From the NCBI GenBank assembly GCA_005776585.1, contig SXOX01000146.1:1-64000 (forward strand): DNA of 64,000 nt. The letters run 5' to 3'. Each line of letters begins with the position of its first letter. Position 1 is the first letter of the stretch. Both the position numbers and the translations under genes were made by a program. Source of the DNA: Pseudomonadota bacterium (lineage in GTDB: Bacteria; Myxococcota_A; UBA9042; GCA-2863065). Positions 8,538 to 17,859 of the stretch are shown here, piece by piece. The notes under the pieces are model-generated. The model searched no databases. It was not told where the DNA came from and worked only from the letters and a program-made list of their open reading frames with translations.

Positions 8538-9774
8538 CGACCGGGCTCAGGATCTGGCGGACCTCGCTCACGATACGGTCCTTCTCGACCGCAGTCTTCT
8601 CCAGGTGGCTCGTGACGAGCCGCTCCCGAAGTGCGACGAGCGCTTCACCGGCCTGGTGCAAGGGCCCTGACGGCGCGGCGCCGGCGGTGACGCGGTTCAT
8701 CGCGTCGACGAGGCGCGGAGGACCCATCGCTGTGCCCTCGACGTAGAGCGCGTAGGCGCCGCGGGGCCGGTCGATGCCCGCGAAGAAGGCGATATCGCGC
8801 AGCAGGTAGAAGAGCCCGCCCCAGGTGTCGAGCGCCTGGGCCGTCGGCTGAATGGCGCCGGTGAGGCGCGCGTCTCCGGCCCAGTCGAGGACGCGGTTGG
8901 GGACCTGGGGTCCGCGCCCGATGAAGCGGCGCATGACGGCGCGCACGATCGACGCGGTGAACGCGGCGATGAGGCCACCGCCGATGAGCCCGACCATGGG
9001 GCCGGCGCGGGCAAAGATGCGCGCGGAGAAGACGAAGGCGAGCCCCGCGAGCGCGACCGGCACGACGAGCCCGAGGACGAGGTCCCGCTTGAGCGCACCC
9101 GCCACCTCGGCCGGGAGCGCGCCGCGATCGCCCTGATGCGCGCGGAGGAGCGAGCGCGCCTCGCTCACGCCGAGGACCGCGAGGAGCTCGGGGATGCCGG
9201 CGTCGAGCTCGGCGCGGGTGCCTTGGAAGAACGCCTCGAGCAGCGCCTCGTGGTCGACGACGACGCCCCCCGCGGCGAGCGCGGCCTCGAGCATCTCGGC
9301 GCGGCGGCGGGCGACCTCGCGGCGGGCCTCGTTCATCGTCGTGCCGTGCTCGCGCACGAGGTCGAGCAGCGGATCGCGGCCGATGACGGCGTCGGGCACG
9401 GCCATGCCGGCGACCGTCGCGAGCTCGAGGCGCTCGGTCGGCCCGACATAGTGCGAGATGACCGGCAGCCGCTGACCGTCGAGGTGCGCGGCGAGCCAGA
9501 CGTGCACGTCGTCCGGCCGGCTGACCCGCAGCGCGACGCCGCCCGTCTTCTTGGACCAGCGCGCCAGCCGCGCGTCCGCCTCGACGGAGCTCGTCTCGAA
9601 GGCGTTCTCCACGGTCGCAAACCACGCGCCGAAGGCCTCGAACCGCACGCTGGAGGCGACGAGCTCCGAGAACTCGACCTGGGTGCCCCCGTGCGCGAGC
9701 AGGAGGTGATAGCCCGTCGGTGGAACCACCTGCGGCTCGCCGGCGAGGGTCGAGGTGTCCGTCGTCATGGTCAT
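8524..9774 (-). CDS. Membrane protein of unknown function with two adjacent transmembrane helices
   Basis: The 416-residue protein has a soluble N-terminal half of about 225 residues, two hydrophobic helices at about 232-252 (LVLGLVVPVALAGLAFVF) and 257-280 (GPMVGLIGGGLIAAF), and a ~135-residue C-terminal soluble part. There is no signal peptide, so both soluble halves are probably on the same, cytoplasmic, side. No catalytic motif is recognised. It is convergent with the YHYH operon and lies downstream of the small lipoprotein genes on its own strand, separated by a 29-bp gap. Either of two ATGs (9774 or 9768) could be the start. Confidence 0.7.
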   Translation of the reverse strand: MTMTTDTSTLAGEPQVVPPTGYHLLLAHGGTQVEFSELVASSVRFEAFGAWFATVENAFETSSVEADARLARWSKKTGGVALRVSRPDDVHVWLAAHLDGQRLPVISHYVGPTERLELATVAGMAVPDAVIGRDPLLDLVREHGTTMNEARREVARRRAEMLEAALAAGGVVVDHEALLEAFFQGTRAELDAGIPELLAVLGVSEARSLLRAHQGDRGALPAEVAGALKRDLVLGLVVPVALAGLAFVFSARIFARAGPMVGLIGGGLIAAFTASIVRAVMRRFIGRGPQVPNRVLDWAGDARLTGAIQPTAQALDTWGGLFYLLRDIAFFAGIDRPRGAYALYVEGTAMGPPRLVDAMNRVTAGAAPSGPLHQAGEALVALRERLVTSHLEKTAVEKDRIVSEVRQILSPVVSGP

Positions 9775-9803
9775 CGTGCGGTCATCCCGGCCGGCGCAAT
9801 ACG

Positions 9804-10391
9804 CTAGAGCGCCTTCTCGTGCAACGTGACGGGGACGACCGACTCCTGGCGCAGCACGGATCCGCCGGCGCCGTCGTCGACGAACATCGCGACGCGGAGC
9901 GTGGCGCGGCGACCCTCCCAGGAGTTGGGGAGACCGAACGTTGGGCGATCCTCGGGAACCACGAGGAAGACGTTCAGCAGGTAGCGGATGCCGCCTCCCG
10001 CGTCGAGCATCGGCCGCTTCTTGTGGCTGAGCTTCCCAAGCGGCGTTCCGTCGTCGAGGGTGAGCTCGGCAGTCACGGCCACTCGACTACAGCTCGACGG
10101 AAACGCGTTGGTACGCACCGCGGTGACCAACATCAGCTGCCCGGAATTGACTGTCCCACGGATAATAGGCGCCTCATCATCGTCGTGAAGGGTCCAATAC
10201 GTCTCGTCGGTTGCAGCGCCGGCGATGTTGCAGCCGATCTCGAAGACGACATCGTCGGGCGGCGGCGCATCGGCAGGCACGCACGTCCCGAGTGAAGCGT
10301 TCGGCTCGGCCTGATCCCGCGCGTGGTCGCAGCCCAGGACCCCGAGGCAGGCGAAGGAAAGCAGCGAGCGGATGCCCGTACGTGCGGTCAC
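9804..10391 (-). CDS. Small lipoprotein, paralogue A of a tandem pair
   Basis: This 195-residue protein has a lipoprotein signal (SLLSFACLGVLGC, lipid Cys at 21). Its mature domain is clearly homologous to the product of the upstream gene. Shared landmarks include VFEIGCNIAGA/VFDVGTNIAGA, LSHKKRPM/LTHKKRPM and FGLPNSWEG in both. The ATG at 10391 overlaps the stop of the upstream gene by four bases, so they form a coupled duplicate pair. The domain family is not recognised; the pattern of alternating beta-strand segments suggests a small beta-sandwich at the membrane surface. Confidence 0.8.
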   Translation of the reverse strand: MTARTGIRSLLSFACLGVLGCDHARDQAEPNASLGTCVPADAPPPDDVVFEIGCNIAGAATDETYWTLHDDDEAPIIRGTVNSGQLMLVTAVRTNAFPSSCSRVAVTAELTLDDGTPLGKLSHKKRPMLDAGGGIRYLLNVFLVVPEDRPTFGLPNSWEGRRATLRVAMFVDDGAGGSVLRQESVVPVTLHEKAL

Positions 10392-10954
10392 AGTGTCAAC
10401 TCCTTGAGCAAGAGCGACACGGTCCCCTCGTGGCGTGCGAGCTTGCCGCCAGCGCCGTCATCGATGGAGAGCGCCACGCGCAGCGTCCCCCGCTTGCCCT
10501 CCCACGAGTTCGGCAGCCCAAAGGCCGGGCGGTCCTCGGCGAGGACGAGGAAGACGTTGAGCATATAGCGCAGCCCGGTGCCTGCGCTGCCATCGATCAT
10601 GGGGCGCTTCTTGTGGGTCAGCACGCCGAGCTGCTTGCCGTCTTCGAGAGTCAGCTCCGCCTCGACGGTAAAGCGCTTGCACTGGGCGGGGTAGGCGTTG
10701 GAGCGGGCCGCGACGACGAGCATGAGCGCGCCCTGCGAACCGCGCACGACCGTCGCGCTCCCGCCGGTCAGAAGGGGCGTGAACGCATCGACGCCCGTAG
10801 CGCCGGCGATGTTGGTGCCGACGTCGAAGACAAAGGGCTCCGGCAGCGCGAGGTCGCGGGCGGCGCACGTCGTCATGGGCTCCTCGGGCTCGACCTTGGG
10901 CTCCTCGCAGCCGAGCGCGCCGATGACCATAGCGATGGCGACGAGGAGGCGCAT
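10388..10954 (-). CDS. Small lipoprotein, paralogue B of a tandem pair
   Basis: The chosen ATG at 10954 gives 188 residues with a clean lipoprotein signal (MRLLVAIAMVIGALGC, Cys at 16). A longer in-frame reading upstream runs into the neighbouring gene and has no signal. The mature domain aligns end to end with paralogue A, with strongest identity over the KKRPM...NVFLV...FGLPNSWEG stretch near the C-terminus. This implies recent tandem duplication and retained function. It is the first gene of the pair; the stop overlaps the start of paralogue A. Function unknown. Confidence 0.8.
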   Translation of the reverse strand: MRLLVAIAMVIGALGCEEPKVEPEEPMTTCAARDLALPEPFVFDVGTNIAGATGVDAFTPLLTGGSATVVRGSQGALMLVVAARSNAYPAQCKRFTVEAELTLEDGKQLGVLTHKKRPMIDGSAGTGLRYMLNVFLVLAEDRPAFGLPNSWEGKRGTLRVALSIDDGAGGKLARHEGTVSLLLKELTL

Positions 10955-11003
10955 CGCGTGAAGTCTACGGTCCAGGGCGCCCACGCTCAACTCACGCGTC
11001 GCG

Positions 11004-11465
11004 TCACTTGCGGACGGCCTTGAAGGCACACGGGTTGCCGCCGACGAGGCACCAGCCGAGCGTCTCGGCTCCATTCCAGGCGCCCATGCACGTCGAGCCG
11101 ACGCCGAGGAGCTGCAGCAGCAGCGCGTTACCCATGGATTTGCCGATGGCGCCGGCAAAGACCGGCTGCGCGGAGACGATGCTGATGCCGCAGTCGACCG
11201 CGGGGTGCATCTCGAAGTCGAACGCGGCGTTGGTGCAGTCCGTCAGCGTCCAGCTGCCCTGGACCCAGCCGCAGCCGTCCACCTTGAGCACGGCGCCGCC
11301 GTCGGGGCCGGCATCGGGCACGAGCGACCCGAGGCCGGTGCCCGCGTCCGTGGTTCCGGTGTCGGTCAGCGGCGTCCCAGCCGAGGCCTTGGTGTCCGGC
11401 GTGTGGGAGCTCGCCTCACAGGCGGCGATGGCGAAGGCGACGATGAGGCAGCTGAGCAGGCGCAT
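11004..11465 (-). CDS. Small secreted lipoprotein of unknown function, 153 aa
   Basis: The protein has a lipoprotein signal (LLSCLIVAFAIAAC, Cys at 16) and a Thr/Asp/Gly linker of about 35 residues. A compact domain follows with six Cys (GCGWVQGSWTLTDC, VDCGISIV, GSTCMGAW, GWCLVGGNPC), likely forming three disulfides. The GCGW...GSW...TDC arrangement recalls small secreted beta-barrels found in myxobacterial lipoproteins, but I cannot name the family. It lies 49 bp upstream of paralogue B on the same strand and might be cotranscribed with that pair. Confidence 0.75.
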   Translation of the reverse strand: MRLLSCLIVAFAIAACEASSHTPDTKASAGTPLTDTGTTDAGTGLGSLVPDAGPDGGAVLKVDGCGWVQGSWTLTDCTNAAFDFEMHPAVDCGISIVSAQPVFAGAIGKSMGNALLLQLLGVGSTCMGAWNGAETLGWCLVGGNPCAFKAVRK

Positions 11466-11535
11466 GGGCCAGGAACCCTACACGCTGGCTGAGCCGACGC
11501 AAGCGACGAGGCCGCCCCGCTGCGGGTGCCTGAAC

Positions 11536-14500
11536 TCACGGTGGCGAGGCCAGACACTTGCCGTGGTGCGGCCGCGCGAGACCCAAAGCGCGCGTCGCCA
11601 GCGCCACGAGGCCCTTGGACCCGAAGCGCGTGGGCTCAAACGGCAAGAGATGACGGGGCTGGGCCACGTTGGCAGCGGGATCGGAGGCCAGCCAGCGATC
11701 GGCCAGCGCGGGCGCGTCTCCGGCCAAGGCGGTCGCGCACCGCAGTGACGCGAGGATCTGGCAGTCGAGTGCGTGCCACGTGCGCTCGCGGGGATCGCAG
11801 TCGTCTTGCCCCGAGAGGGCCCCGGCGCAGCGCGGCTCCGCCTGCATGGCCGCGCGCAGCGGCGGGTCGGCGTCGAGCGCGGTCGTTCGGGCGCTCGCGA
11901 TGCGGCCGGTCCATTGGAGCGCCACGGTCTGCTGCTCGTCGTCGACGCCGTCGATCCGCGCCGAGACGACGTCAATGAGCTCCGCGACGCGATCGAGCTC
12001 CGCACCCAGGCGCTTCGGGAGCTCGACGAGCTCGGTCTGACAGGCAGCGCGCGCCGTGTCGCGCTCGGCGACGAGCCAGGCACGCAGGCGAGGCGAGAGT
12101 CGCGCGCGTTGGCGCTCCGCACGCTGCACGCGTCGCCATTCGGTGGTGACCGCGTCGGCGCGGGTGCACGGCGCCTCGGGTCCAAACGCGCTCTCGAGAA
12201 GCGGCGCACGCTCGGCGTGGACGCCCTGGCGGCCGATCGCGCGGCGCACCGATGACCGCAATCGGTCGGGGTCGCTGCGTTCGGTACGCACGACGTGGGT
12301 GACGGCCGCCGCCGTCTCCACGAGGCGGCGCAGCTCCGCCTTGGCGCGTGCGATGCCCCGGCGCGCTTGCTCGACCTCGCACTGCGCGGCGTGCAGCGCG
12401 GCCGTCGCCACGCTCCGAAGGGGGAAGAGCTCCAGGCGCGTCGTCGGGCCACACGTGGCGGCGAGCGTAGCGAGTCCGGCGTCGGCGGCCCCGACCTCCA
12501 GCAGGGCCTGGCTGACCTCGAGCGGCTGCGAGGCCAGCGTCGCGCAGCGCACGCGAGAGAACGCACGGCGCGCTGCAGGAGCCTCGCCAGCACGCGCCGC
12601 GGCGAGCCCGACCTTGAGCCGCAGGCGGTCCCGCAGCGCCTCCGCGTGCGCGTCCCGGGGCGGAGACCGGCGCCACGCCGTGCGAAGCGCATCGACGAGC
12701 CCCTCGGCGAGCCGCGTGCCCTTCTCACGGACGTCCGCGTTCAGCAGCGCCGTGAGCGCCTGAGCCCGCGCCGCATCGGCGGACCGGCGCGGCACGCGTC
12801 CGAGCACCGCGAGGATCGGGGCCGCCAGGTCTCGCAAGGCTTGGACGCGCCACGACGCATCTTGGGTCGCGCCGTCTGCGGCCTCCAGGCCCTCGACCTG
12901 GTTGCGGGAGAAGGCCTCGAACGCCATGGCGGCGGCGACGTAGCAGACTCCGCCGACGAGCGCGACGGGGCCGGTCGTGAGCGCGTCACAGCGGCGCGTC
13001 CAGACGGTCGGACCTGCGCGCTGGTAGCCGTGGTCGCGCGCGAGTTCACGGAACCGCTCGAGGGCGTGCTCAGCGAGCTCCGGGCGACCTGCGCGGAGGC
13101 TCACCCCCACCGCGACGTCGGCTGCGCGTTGGGCCAACACCGGCAGCTCCAGGTCGAGCAACGCCTCGACGCGCAGCACGGCGCGCTCGGCTCGCCCGGC
13201 CGGCGCGGTCACGGGTGCCGAGAGCAGCTCGCGCAACGCCCGGTCGGGGTCGTGTCGCTGCAGCGCCATCACGGCGGGACGCAGCGCTGGCGTCGTCACC
13301 CTCCGCGCGAGGTCACCGAACGACAGCCGCCGCGCCGTCTTTGGCCGCGTCTCGGGAGGCGGACGCCGATCCGCGGCGAGGAAGCGACGCTCGAGCCGGG
13401 TGAGCACCGGCCCGGGACCGTTGACGATCAAACGCAGCAGCGACTCGGGCGCAGCCGCACCCGCCAGCGCGGCGAACGACCGCAATGGAAGGCGCTCCTG
13501 CTTGCCCGCCTCGGAGGCGAGCGCGAGGGCCCGATCGACGCGGCGGCCGCCGTAGGGCGCGGTCAATGTGCGCACCATCGACGCGACCGCGGTGCTGGGC
13601 TCTGGACCGCCTGGCGCAGGCAACGCCGCGATGGCACCCGCGACCTGCGCCTCCTCCGCGGGCTCCAGGACGCGCCCGATGGCGCCCGGGTGGGCATCAC
13701 CGACGCGGGCGACCTGCGCGACGTCCGTCAGGCAGCCGCTCATGGCCACGCGCAGCTGCCGACCGAGGTAGAGCACCTCCGCGGCCCGAGTGGGTCCCTC
13801 GGCCACGACACGCGGGACACGCACGCCCTCGGGGAGGTCGACGGTGAAGCCGGGCTCGCGGGTGTCGATCGCGAGCGTGCGGCAGCGCAGCTCGACGACC
13901 GCCGCGGTCGCCGGACAGAGCCGATTGGCGGCCGTCACGGAGCCGACGTCGAACATCCCGGTGACCTGGAGCGCGGCCTCCGGGACGAGGGTCACGCCGC
14001 CTCCCTCGACGACCTCGTAGAAGCGGCCGGCTCCCGTGCGCGCCGGAACCACGGCGGTGACGGTGACCATGCGGCCCTCCTCGAGCACGCCGGCCTGTTC
14101 GAGTGGCGCGGCACCTCGCGGCGGAAACGCGCGCGTGGCGCGGGTGATGCGCGCGGTCCACGCGAGCCGCAGACAGAAGGGCCCGGTCCACTGAAAGTAG
14201 CCCATCTCCGCGCGGTCGTCGGTCAGATCGAGCTGACTGCGATGCACAAACCCCCAATGGTCGCCGAGCGTGACCTTGAGCAGGTCCCCATGCCGGCCGC
14301 ACGCAAACCCGCGCTCGCCCCGCGCCACCGCGTCCACGCCGTCGATCTCCGGGGTCGCGGAGTGCTCCCGATCCAAGGCGTAGAACGCTGTGGGCTCTCC
14401 GGTGGTCTCGACGCCACGACAGGTCTCGGCAGGCACCGCCGTGGGCAAGGCGGGCACGGTGTCGGCCTCACCCTCGGGCTCGGTGATGGTGACCAGCTCG

Positions 14501-14769
14501 CGCCGTACGAGGCGCTCGGTGCGTTCGTGTCGGACGCGCACATAGCGCGCGCCGCACCAGTCGACCTCGCCGCAGGCAAGAACGGCGCGCAGGCCCTCGA
14601 GCCGCTGCAGTAGGCCTTGACGGCGCGCGCAGGAGCCAGCACCCAGCTCCGCCGGCGGGACGAAGGCGTCGGTGCGATCGGACTTGAGCGCGGCAGCCAG
14701 GCACGGCGGCGCCGCAGCCGCGAGAGCGGGGCTCGCGAGCACCAGGCACAAGACTACTGCGCGAAGCAC
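11536..14769 (-). CDS. Large secreted protein of unknown function, last gene of a kinase-led operon
   Basis: The GTG start at 14769 is preferred because it gives a standard signal peptide (LRAVVLCLVLASPALAAAAP) and overlaps the upstream gene's 3' end by 16 bases; a further upstream start would place the signal internally. The 1077-residue mature protein has an N-terminal ~350 residues with two or three SH3-like beta segments (GDLLKVTLGDHWGFVHRSQL is typical of a bacterial SH3 strand pattern), then a long Ala/Arg/Leu-rich helical region to the end that resembles degenerate TPR/HEAT repeats. No catalytic motif is visible. Position at the end of the six-gene operon suggests a periplasmic scaffold role. 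Confidence 0.7.
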   Translation of the reverse strand: MLRAVVLCLVLASPALAAAAPPCLAAALKSDRTDAFVPPAELGAGSCARRQGLLQRLEGLRAVLACGEVDWCGARYVRVRHERTERLVRRELVTITEPEGEADTVPALPTAVPAETCRGVETTGEPTAFYALDREHSATPEIDGVDAVARGERGFACGRHGDLLKVTLGDHWGFVHRSQLDLTDDRAEMGYFQWTGPFCLRLAWTARITRATRAFPPRGAAPLEQAGVLEEGRMVTVTAVVPARTGAGRFYEVVEGGGVTLVPEAALQVTGMFDVGSVTAANRLCPATAAVVELRCRTLAIDTREPGFTVDLPEGVRVPRVVAEGPTRAAEVLYLGRQLRVAMSGCLTDVAQVARVGDAHPGAIGRVLEPAEEAQVAGAIAALPAPGGPEPSTAVASMVRTLTAPYGGRRVDRALALASEAGKQERLPLRSFAALAGAAAPESLLRLIVNGPGPVLTRLERRFLAADRRPPPETRPKTARRLSFGDLARRVTTPALRPAVMALQRHDPDRALRELLSAPVTAPAGRAERAVLRVEALLDLELPVLAQRAADVAVGVSLRAGRPELAEHALERFRELARDHGYQRAGPTVWTRRCDALTTGPVALVGGVCYVAAAMAFEAFSRNQVEGLEAADGATQDASWRVQALRDLAAPILAVLGRVPRRSADAARAQALTALLNADVREKGTRLAEGLVDALRTAWRRSPPRDAHAEALRDRLRLKVGLAAARAGEAPAARRAFSRVRCATLASQPLEVSQALLEVGAADAGLATLAATCGPTTRLELFPLRSVATAALHAAQCEVEQARRGIARAKAELRRLVETAAAVTHVVRTERSDPDRLRSSVRRAIGRQGVHAERAPLLESAFGPEAPCTRADAVTTEWRRVQRAERQRARLSPRLRAWLVAERDTARAACQTELVELPKRLGAELDRVAELIDVVSARIDGVDDEQQTVALQWTGRIASARTTALDADPPLRAAMQAEPRCAGALSGQDDCDPRERTWHALDCQILASLRCATALAGDAPALADRWLASDPAANVAQPRHLLPFEPTRFGSKGLVALATRALGLARPHHGKCLASPP

Positions 14770-17309
14770 ACTCCACCCACGCAGTTGAAGCCCGGGTCGC
14801 AGGGATCGTTGCACTGGCCACAGTGCAGGTCGTCGGTGTCGAGGATCGTCTCGCAGCCGTTGCCGACCTCCGGAGCGGCGCCATCGCAGCTATCGTAGCC
14901 CGTGTCGCAGGTGCACTTGCCACCGACACAGTGCGAGTGCGCCTTGCACTGGTCGCAGCCGCTCCCGCAGGCGTCGTCGACGTCGGACCAGAGACCGCAC
15001 TGCCGCTCGATGTCCTCCCATTGAACCGGCGCCTCGCCGTTGCCCGGACAGACGAAGCTCCCGCCGGTGCACTGGCAGCCGACGAAGCCGAACTCGTCGG
15101 TCGCGCAGGTGGCGTTCGCCGAGCACGGCGACTGGCAGCCGCCACAGTGGTCGGGAGAGGCGGCCAGGTTCGTCTCACAGCCGTCGACGTCGGTCTCGCA
15201 GTCCTCGAAGCCGTCCTCGCACGTGAGCAGGCACTGGAGCTGGACGGGATCGCAGTCCACGGCCGCCACGTGCTTTCCGGCTCCGACGAGCGTGGTGCAG
15301 TCATTGGTGCAGCTGCCGCACCGGTCGACGGTGCTGATGTCGACGCACGTCTTGGGCACGTCGTCGGTGCACACGTCGAGCTTCGGTCCGCACACGGCGC
15401 ACGCGTTGGTCGTGGACTCACACCCATTGGTGGCGTCGAGGTCACAGTCGATGTGGTCGGGGTCACAGTGGCCTGCGCCGGGTATGAGCCGACACTGGGC
15501 GCCGTCGCAGGTCGCGCAGTCCGCCGGGTCCGCCAGGCAGCTCGCGCTGAGGTTCTGCAAGACCTCGGTGCACTTGACCCCGCACGCGCCGCAGTGATCG
15601 AGCGTGGTCGGCGCGACGCACGCGGTGGTCGTCCCCTGGCCACCGGTGCTCTCTTGGACGGGACAGTCACCTGGAGCGCACTCACACTTGGCCAGCGTCG
15701 GGCTCTTCGCGACGCAGAGCGCGCCCGTCTGCCCGTCCTCGCCCGGCGCGCACGCCGTTGCGCACGCACCGCAGTGCTGCGGCGTCGTGTGCTCGGTCTC
15801 GCAGCCGGGCACGTCCTTCTCGCAGTCCAGATAGCCGGCCTCACACAGCGCCTCACCGTCCTTGTCCGAACGCGCCACGCACGCGCGGACGACCGCGGTC
15901 TCGCAGCCCGGCTGCGCCGGATCACAGTCGGCGGTGGACTTCGCGCAGGCGACCTGACGGCGGTACTTCAGGACGCACGCGGCCGGCGCCTTCGCGAGCT
16001 GGCCGTCGGGCTTGGCGACATAGGCCTCGTAGGGCGACTCGCAGTCCTTTGGATTGGAGTCGCAGTCGGCAAAGCCGGGCAGGCAGGCGACGATCTCGTC
16101 GTCGGCCAGCGACGTGAAGCGACATGTCGCCGGGAGCGGGGCGCTGCCGGCGTTGACCCGCGGCACGAACGTGGCCTCACACGACGCATCGATTCCGTCG
16201 CAGCTCATGCGATACGGCGGACACGGGCTCTCCTTGGCGTCCTGGGTCGCGAACGTACACTTCCCGAGCTCCGTCGCAGTCGGCTTCCCCTTGCCATCGG
16301 CGACGAAGCGCTTGCAGTCCACCTGCTGATGCGGGAAGGCCGCGACGCAGTCCGTGTCGCAGTCGCCGCAGGTCGCCTCGTCGTCGATGGAGACGAGCTT
16401 CTCGCCGCACTTCTGGACGTTCGGGCTCGACCCGTCGAGGCAGCCCTCGGCCGTACACTTCTCATTGGCGCCGCACGCGTCTCCGCAGGCGCGGCAGTCG
16501 GTCAGCGTGCCGAGAGGAGTCTCGCAGCCCGCGCCCGTGCCCGGGCCCTGGGCATCCAGCGCGATGCAGTCGGCGCGGCCCTGCACGCAGCCGAGCGCGC
16601 ACGTGTGGGTGGCCTCGTCGCCGCTGGCCGCCTTCGACTTCTCGCAGCGCACCTGGCCGTTGGCGGTCCCCGAGCTCGCCTGCAGCTTCGAGACGCAGTC
16701 GTTCTTGCACTTGCCGCAGTTGGACACCGAGTCGATGGCGACCTCACAGCCGTCGCTCGGCAGATCGTTGCAATTGGCGAAGCCGTCGCGGCAGACGGGC
16801 TCACACCGACCGCGCTTGCACTCGATGGGGTCCTCGGACTTGATGGTGTCGCAGTCGTTGGAGCACTCGCCGCAGTGAGCCGCCTCCGTCAGCAGGTCCG
16901 CCTCGCAGCCGTCCTCCACCTTGCCGTTGCAGTCGGCAAAGCCGGGGAGACACGGCAGCGGGCAGGTGCCGACCTCGGCGGTGCAGACGCCCGCCGCGAG
17001 GTCACAGCGAAAGCCCACGGGGCAGGCGGAGTCGGACTCGGTGCATGCGATGAACCACGCGCGGCGCGAGGCCTCCGAGGCATCGAGCTGGGCGACGTCG
17101 CGACAGACGAGCCGGATCGCTGCGGTAATGGCATCCGCCTCGCCCACGATGACGACGGTCTCCTCATCGACGGCCGCGCACGGGCCACAGAGCTTCTCGG
17201 CGAGCTTGGGATCGACCGTCAGCGCATCGGCCGCGGGCGCCGGCGGCGGCGTCACCGACCCGCAGCTCGCGCACAGCAGACCGACCGCAATGGCGCGCAA
17301 TCGCCGCAT
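14754..17309 (-). CDS. Cys-rich repeat lipoprotein (large, 851 aa)
   Basis: Start at ATG 17309 gives a lipoprotein signal (RLRAIAVGLLCASC, Cys at 16). After a short N-terminal domain, the rest is an array of about 12-15 units built around 'GFxDCxxxxxDGCExxL...xxHCGxCxxxC', a repeat common in myxobacterial surface proteins and often misnamed in databases. Cys pairs are regularly spaced, indicating a disulfide-rich rod. The start codon lies 1 bp after the stop of the preceding operon gene. It shares the operon with a second Cys-rich lipoprotein whose repeat is of a different type, suggesting two different fibrous partners under one kinase. Confidence 0.88.
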   Translation of the reverse strand: MRRLRAIAVGLLCASCGSVTPPPAPAADALTVDPKLAEKLCGPCAAVDEETVVIVGEADAITAAIRLVCRDVAQLDASEASRRAWFIACTESDSACPVGFRCDLAAGVCTAEVGTCPLPCLPGFADCNGKVEDGCEADLLTEAAHCGECSNDCDTIKSEDPIECKRGRCEPVCRDGFANCNDLPSDGCEVAIDSVSNCGKCKNDCVSKLQASSGTANGQVRCEKSKAASGDEATHTCALGCVQGRADCIALDAQGPGTGAGCETPLGTLTDCRACGDACGANEKCTAEGCLDGSSPNVQKCGEKLVSIDDEATCGDCDTDCVAAFPHQQVDCKRFVADGKGKPTATELGKCTFATQDAKESPCPPYRMSCDGIDASCEATFVPRVNAGSAPLPATCRFTSLADDEIVACLPGFADCDSNPKDCESPYEAYVAKPDGQLAKAPAACVLKYRRQVACAKSTADCDPAQPGCETAVVRACVARSDKDGEALCEAGYLDCEKDVPGCETEHTTPQHCGACATACAPGEDGQTGALCVAKSPTLAKCECAPGDCPVQESTGGQGTTTACVAPTTLDHCGACGVKCTEVLQNLSASCLADPADCATCDGAQCRLIPGAGHCDPDHIDCDLDATNGCESTTNACAVCGPKLDVCTDDVPKTCVDISTVDRCGSCTNDCTTLVGAGKHVAAVDCDPVQLQCLLTCEDGFEDCETDVDGCETNLAASPDHCGGCQSPCSANATCATDEFGFVGCQCTGGSFVCPGNGEAPVQWEDIERQCGLWSDVDDACGSGCDQCKAHSHCVGGKCTCDTGYDSCDGAAPEVGNGCETILDTDDLHCGQCNDPCDPGFNCVGGVCFAQ

Positions 17310-17310
17310 G

Positions 17311-17859
17311 TCAGAACCGACCCTGCAGCACGAGGCCGCCGCTCGACGCCGGGCCATCGGCGGTCAGAAACGGCGTCACCGTGAGGCTCGACGCGCCCGT
17401 CTTGGGTGGCGCGTCGTCGACGGGCGCGCGCTCGGCGAGGTCGACGATCATCAGCGTGAGTCCCGCGATGACCAGCGGTGCCCCGACGGCGAGCGCGACG
17501 ATGCCCACGGTCTTGAAGCCCTCCGACTGGTCGCGGAGCTGGTCGGAGAGCTTGCGATCACTGGCGATCGCCGCATCCGCGTCGGCACTGCGCTGGTTGG
17601 AGCGCACGACGTAGGCCGTGCCGAGCGCCGTCCCGACGAGCCCCACGGTCATGCCGGCCACGCCCGTGTAGAGCCGCCACCGCGAGCGATTGCGCCAGCG
17701 ATAGCGCTCGAGCTCGCGGAGATCATCGCCCGAGAGATCGCCAAAGCGGCTACAACAGCCGGGCTCGCCGCCACCCGTGGCGCACGGGGTCGCACAGCCC
17801 TGCGCGAGCAGCGTGAGCACGAGGAGGAGAGCGGGGAAAAGGGACCATCGAGCGTTCAT
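17311..17859 (-). CDS. Small lipoprotein with two transmembrane helices
   Basis: The 182-residue protein has a lipoprotein signal (LLLVLTLLAQGC, Cys at 22) and a Cys-rich stretch (CATPCATGG...GCCSRFGDLS). Two hydrophobic helices follow at about 64-85 and 118-141, separated by a charged coiled loop. The arrangement, one helix, a ~30-residue charged loop, a second helix, is the same as in the TPR-type protein three genes upstream in the operon (ending at 19187). ATG at 17859 overlaps the stop of the upstream gene by four bases. Function unknown; probably an inner-membrane tether for the operon's lipoproteins. Confidence 0.75.
   Translation of the reverse strand: MNARWSLFPALLLVLTLLAQGCATPCATGGGEPGCCSRFGDLSGDDLRELERYRWRNRSRWRLYTGVAGMTVGLVGTALGTAYVVRSNQRSADADAAIASDRKLSDQLRDQSEGFKTVGIVALAVGAPLVIAGLTLMIVDLAERAPVDDAPPKTGASSLTVTPFLTADGPASSGGLVLQGRF

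Noticed and set aside
12295-17384. Very long plus-strand open frames opposite the operon genes
   Set aside because: These are complementary-strand readings of GC-rich genes on the minus strand whose products have clear signals and repeats.
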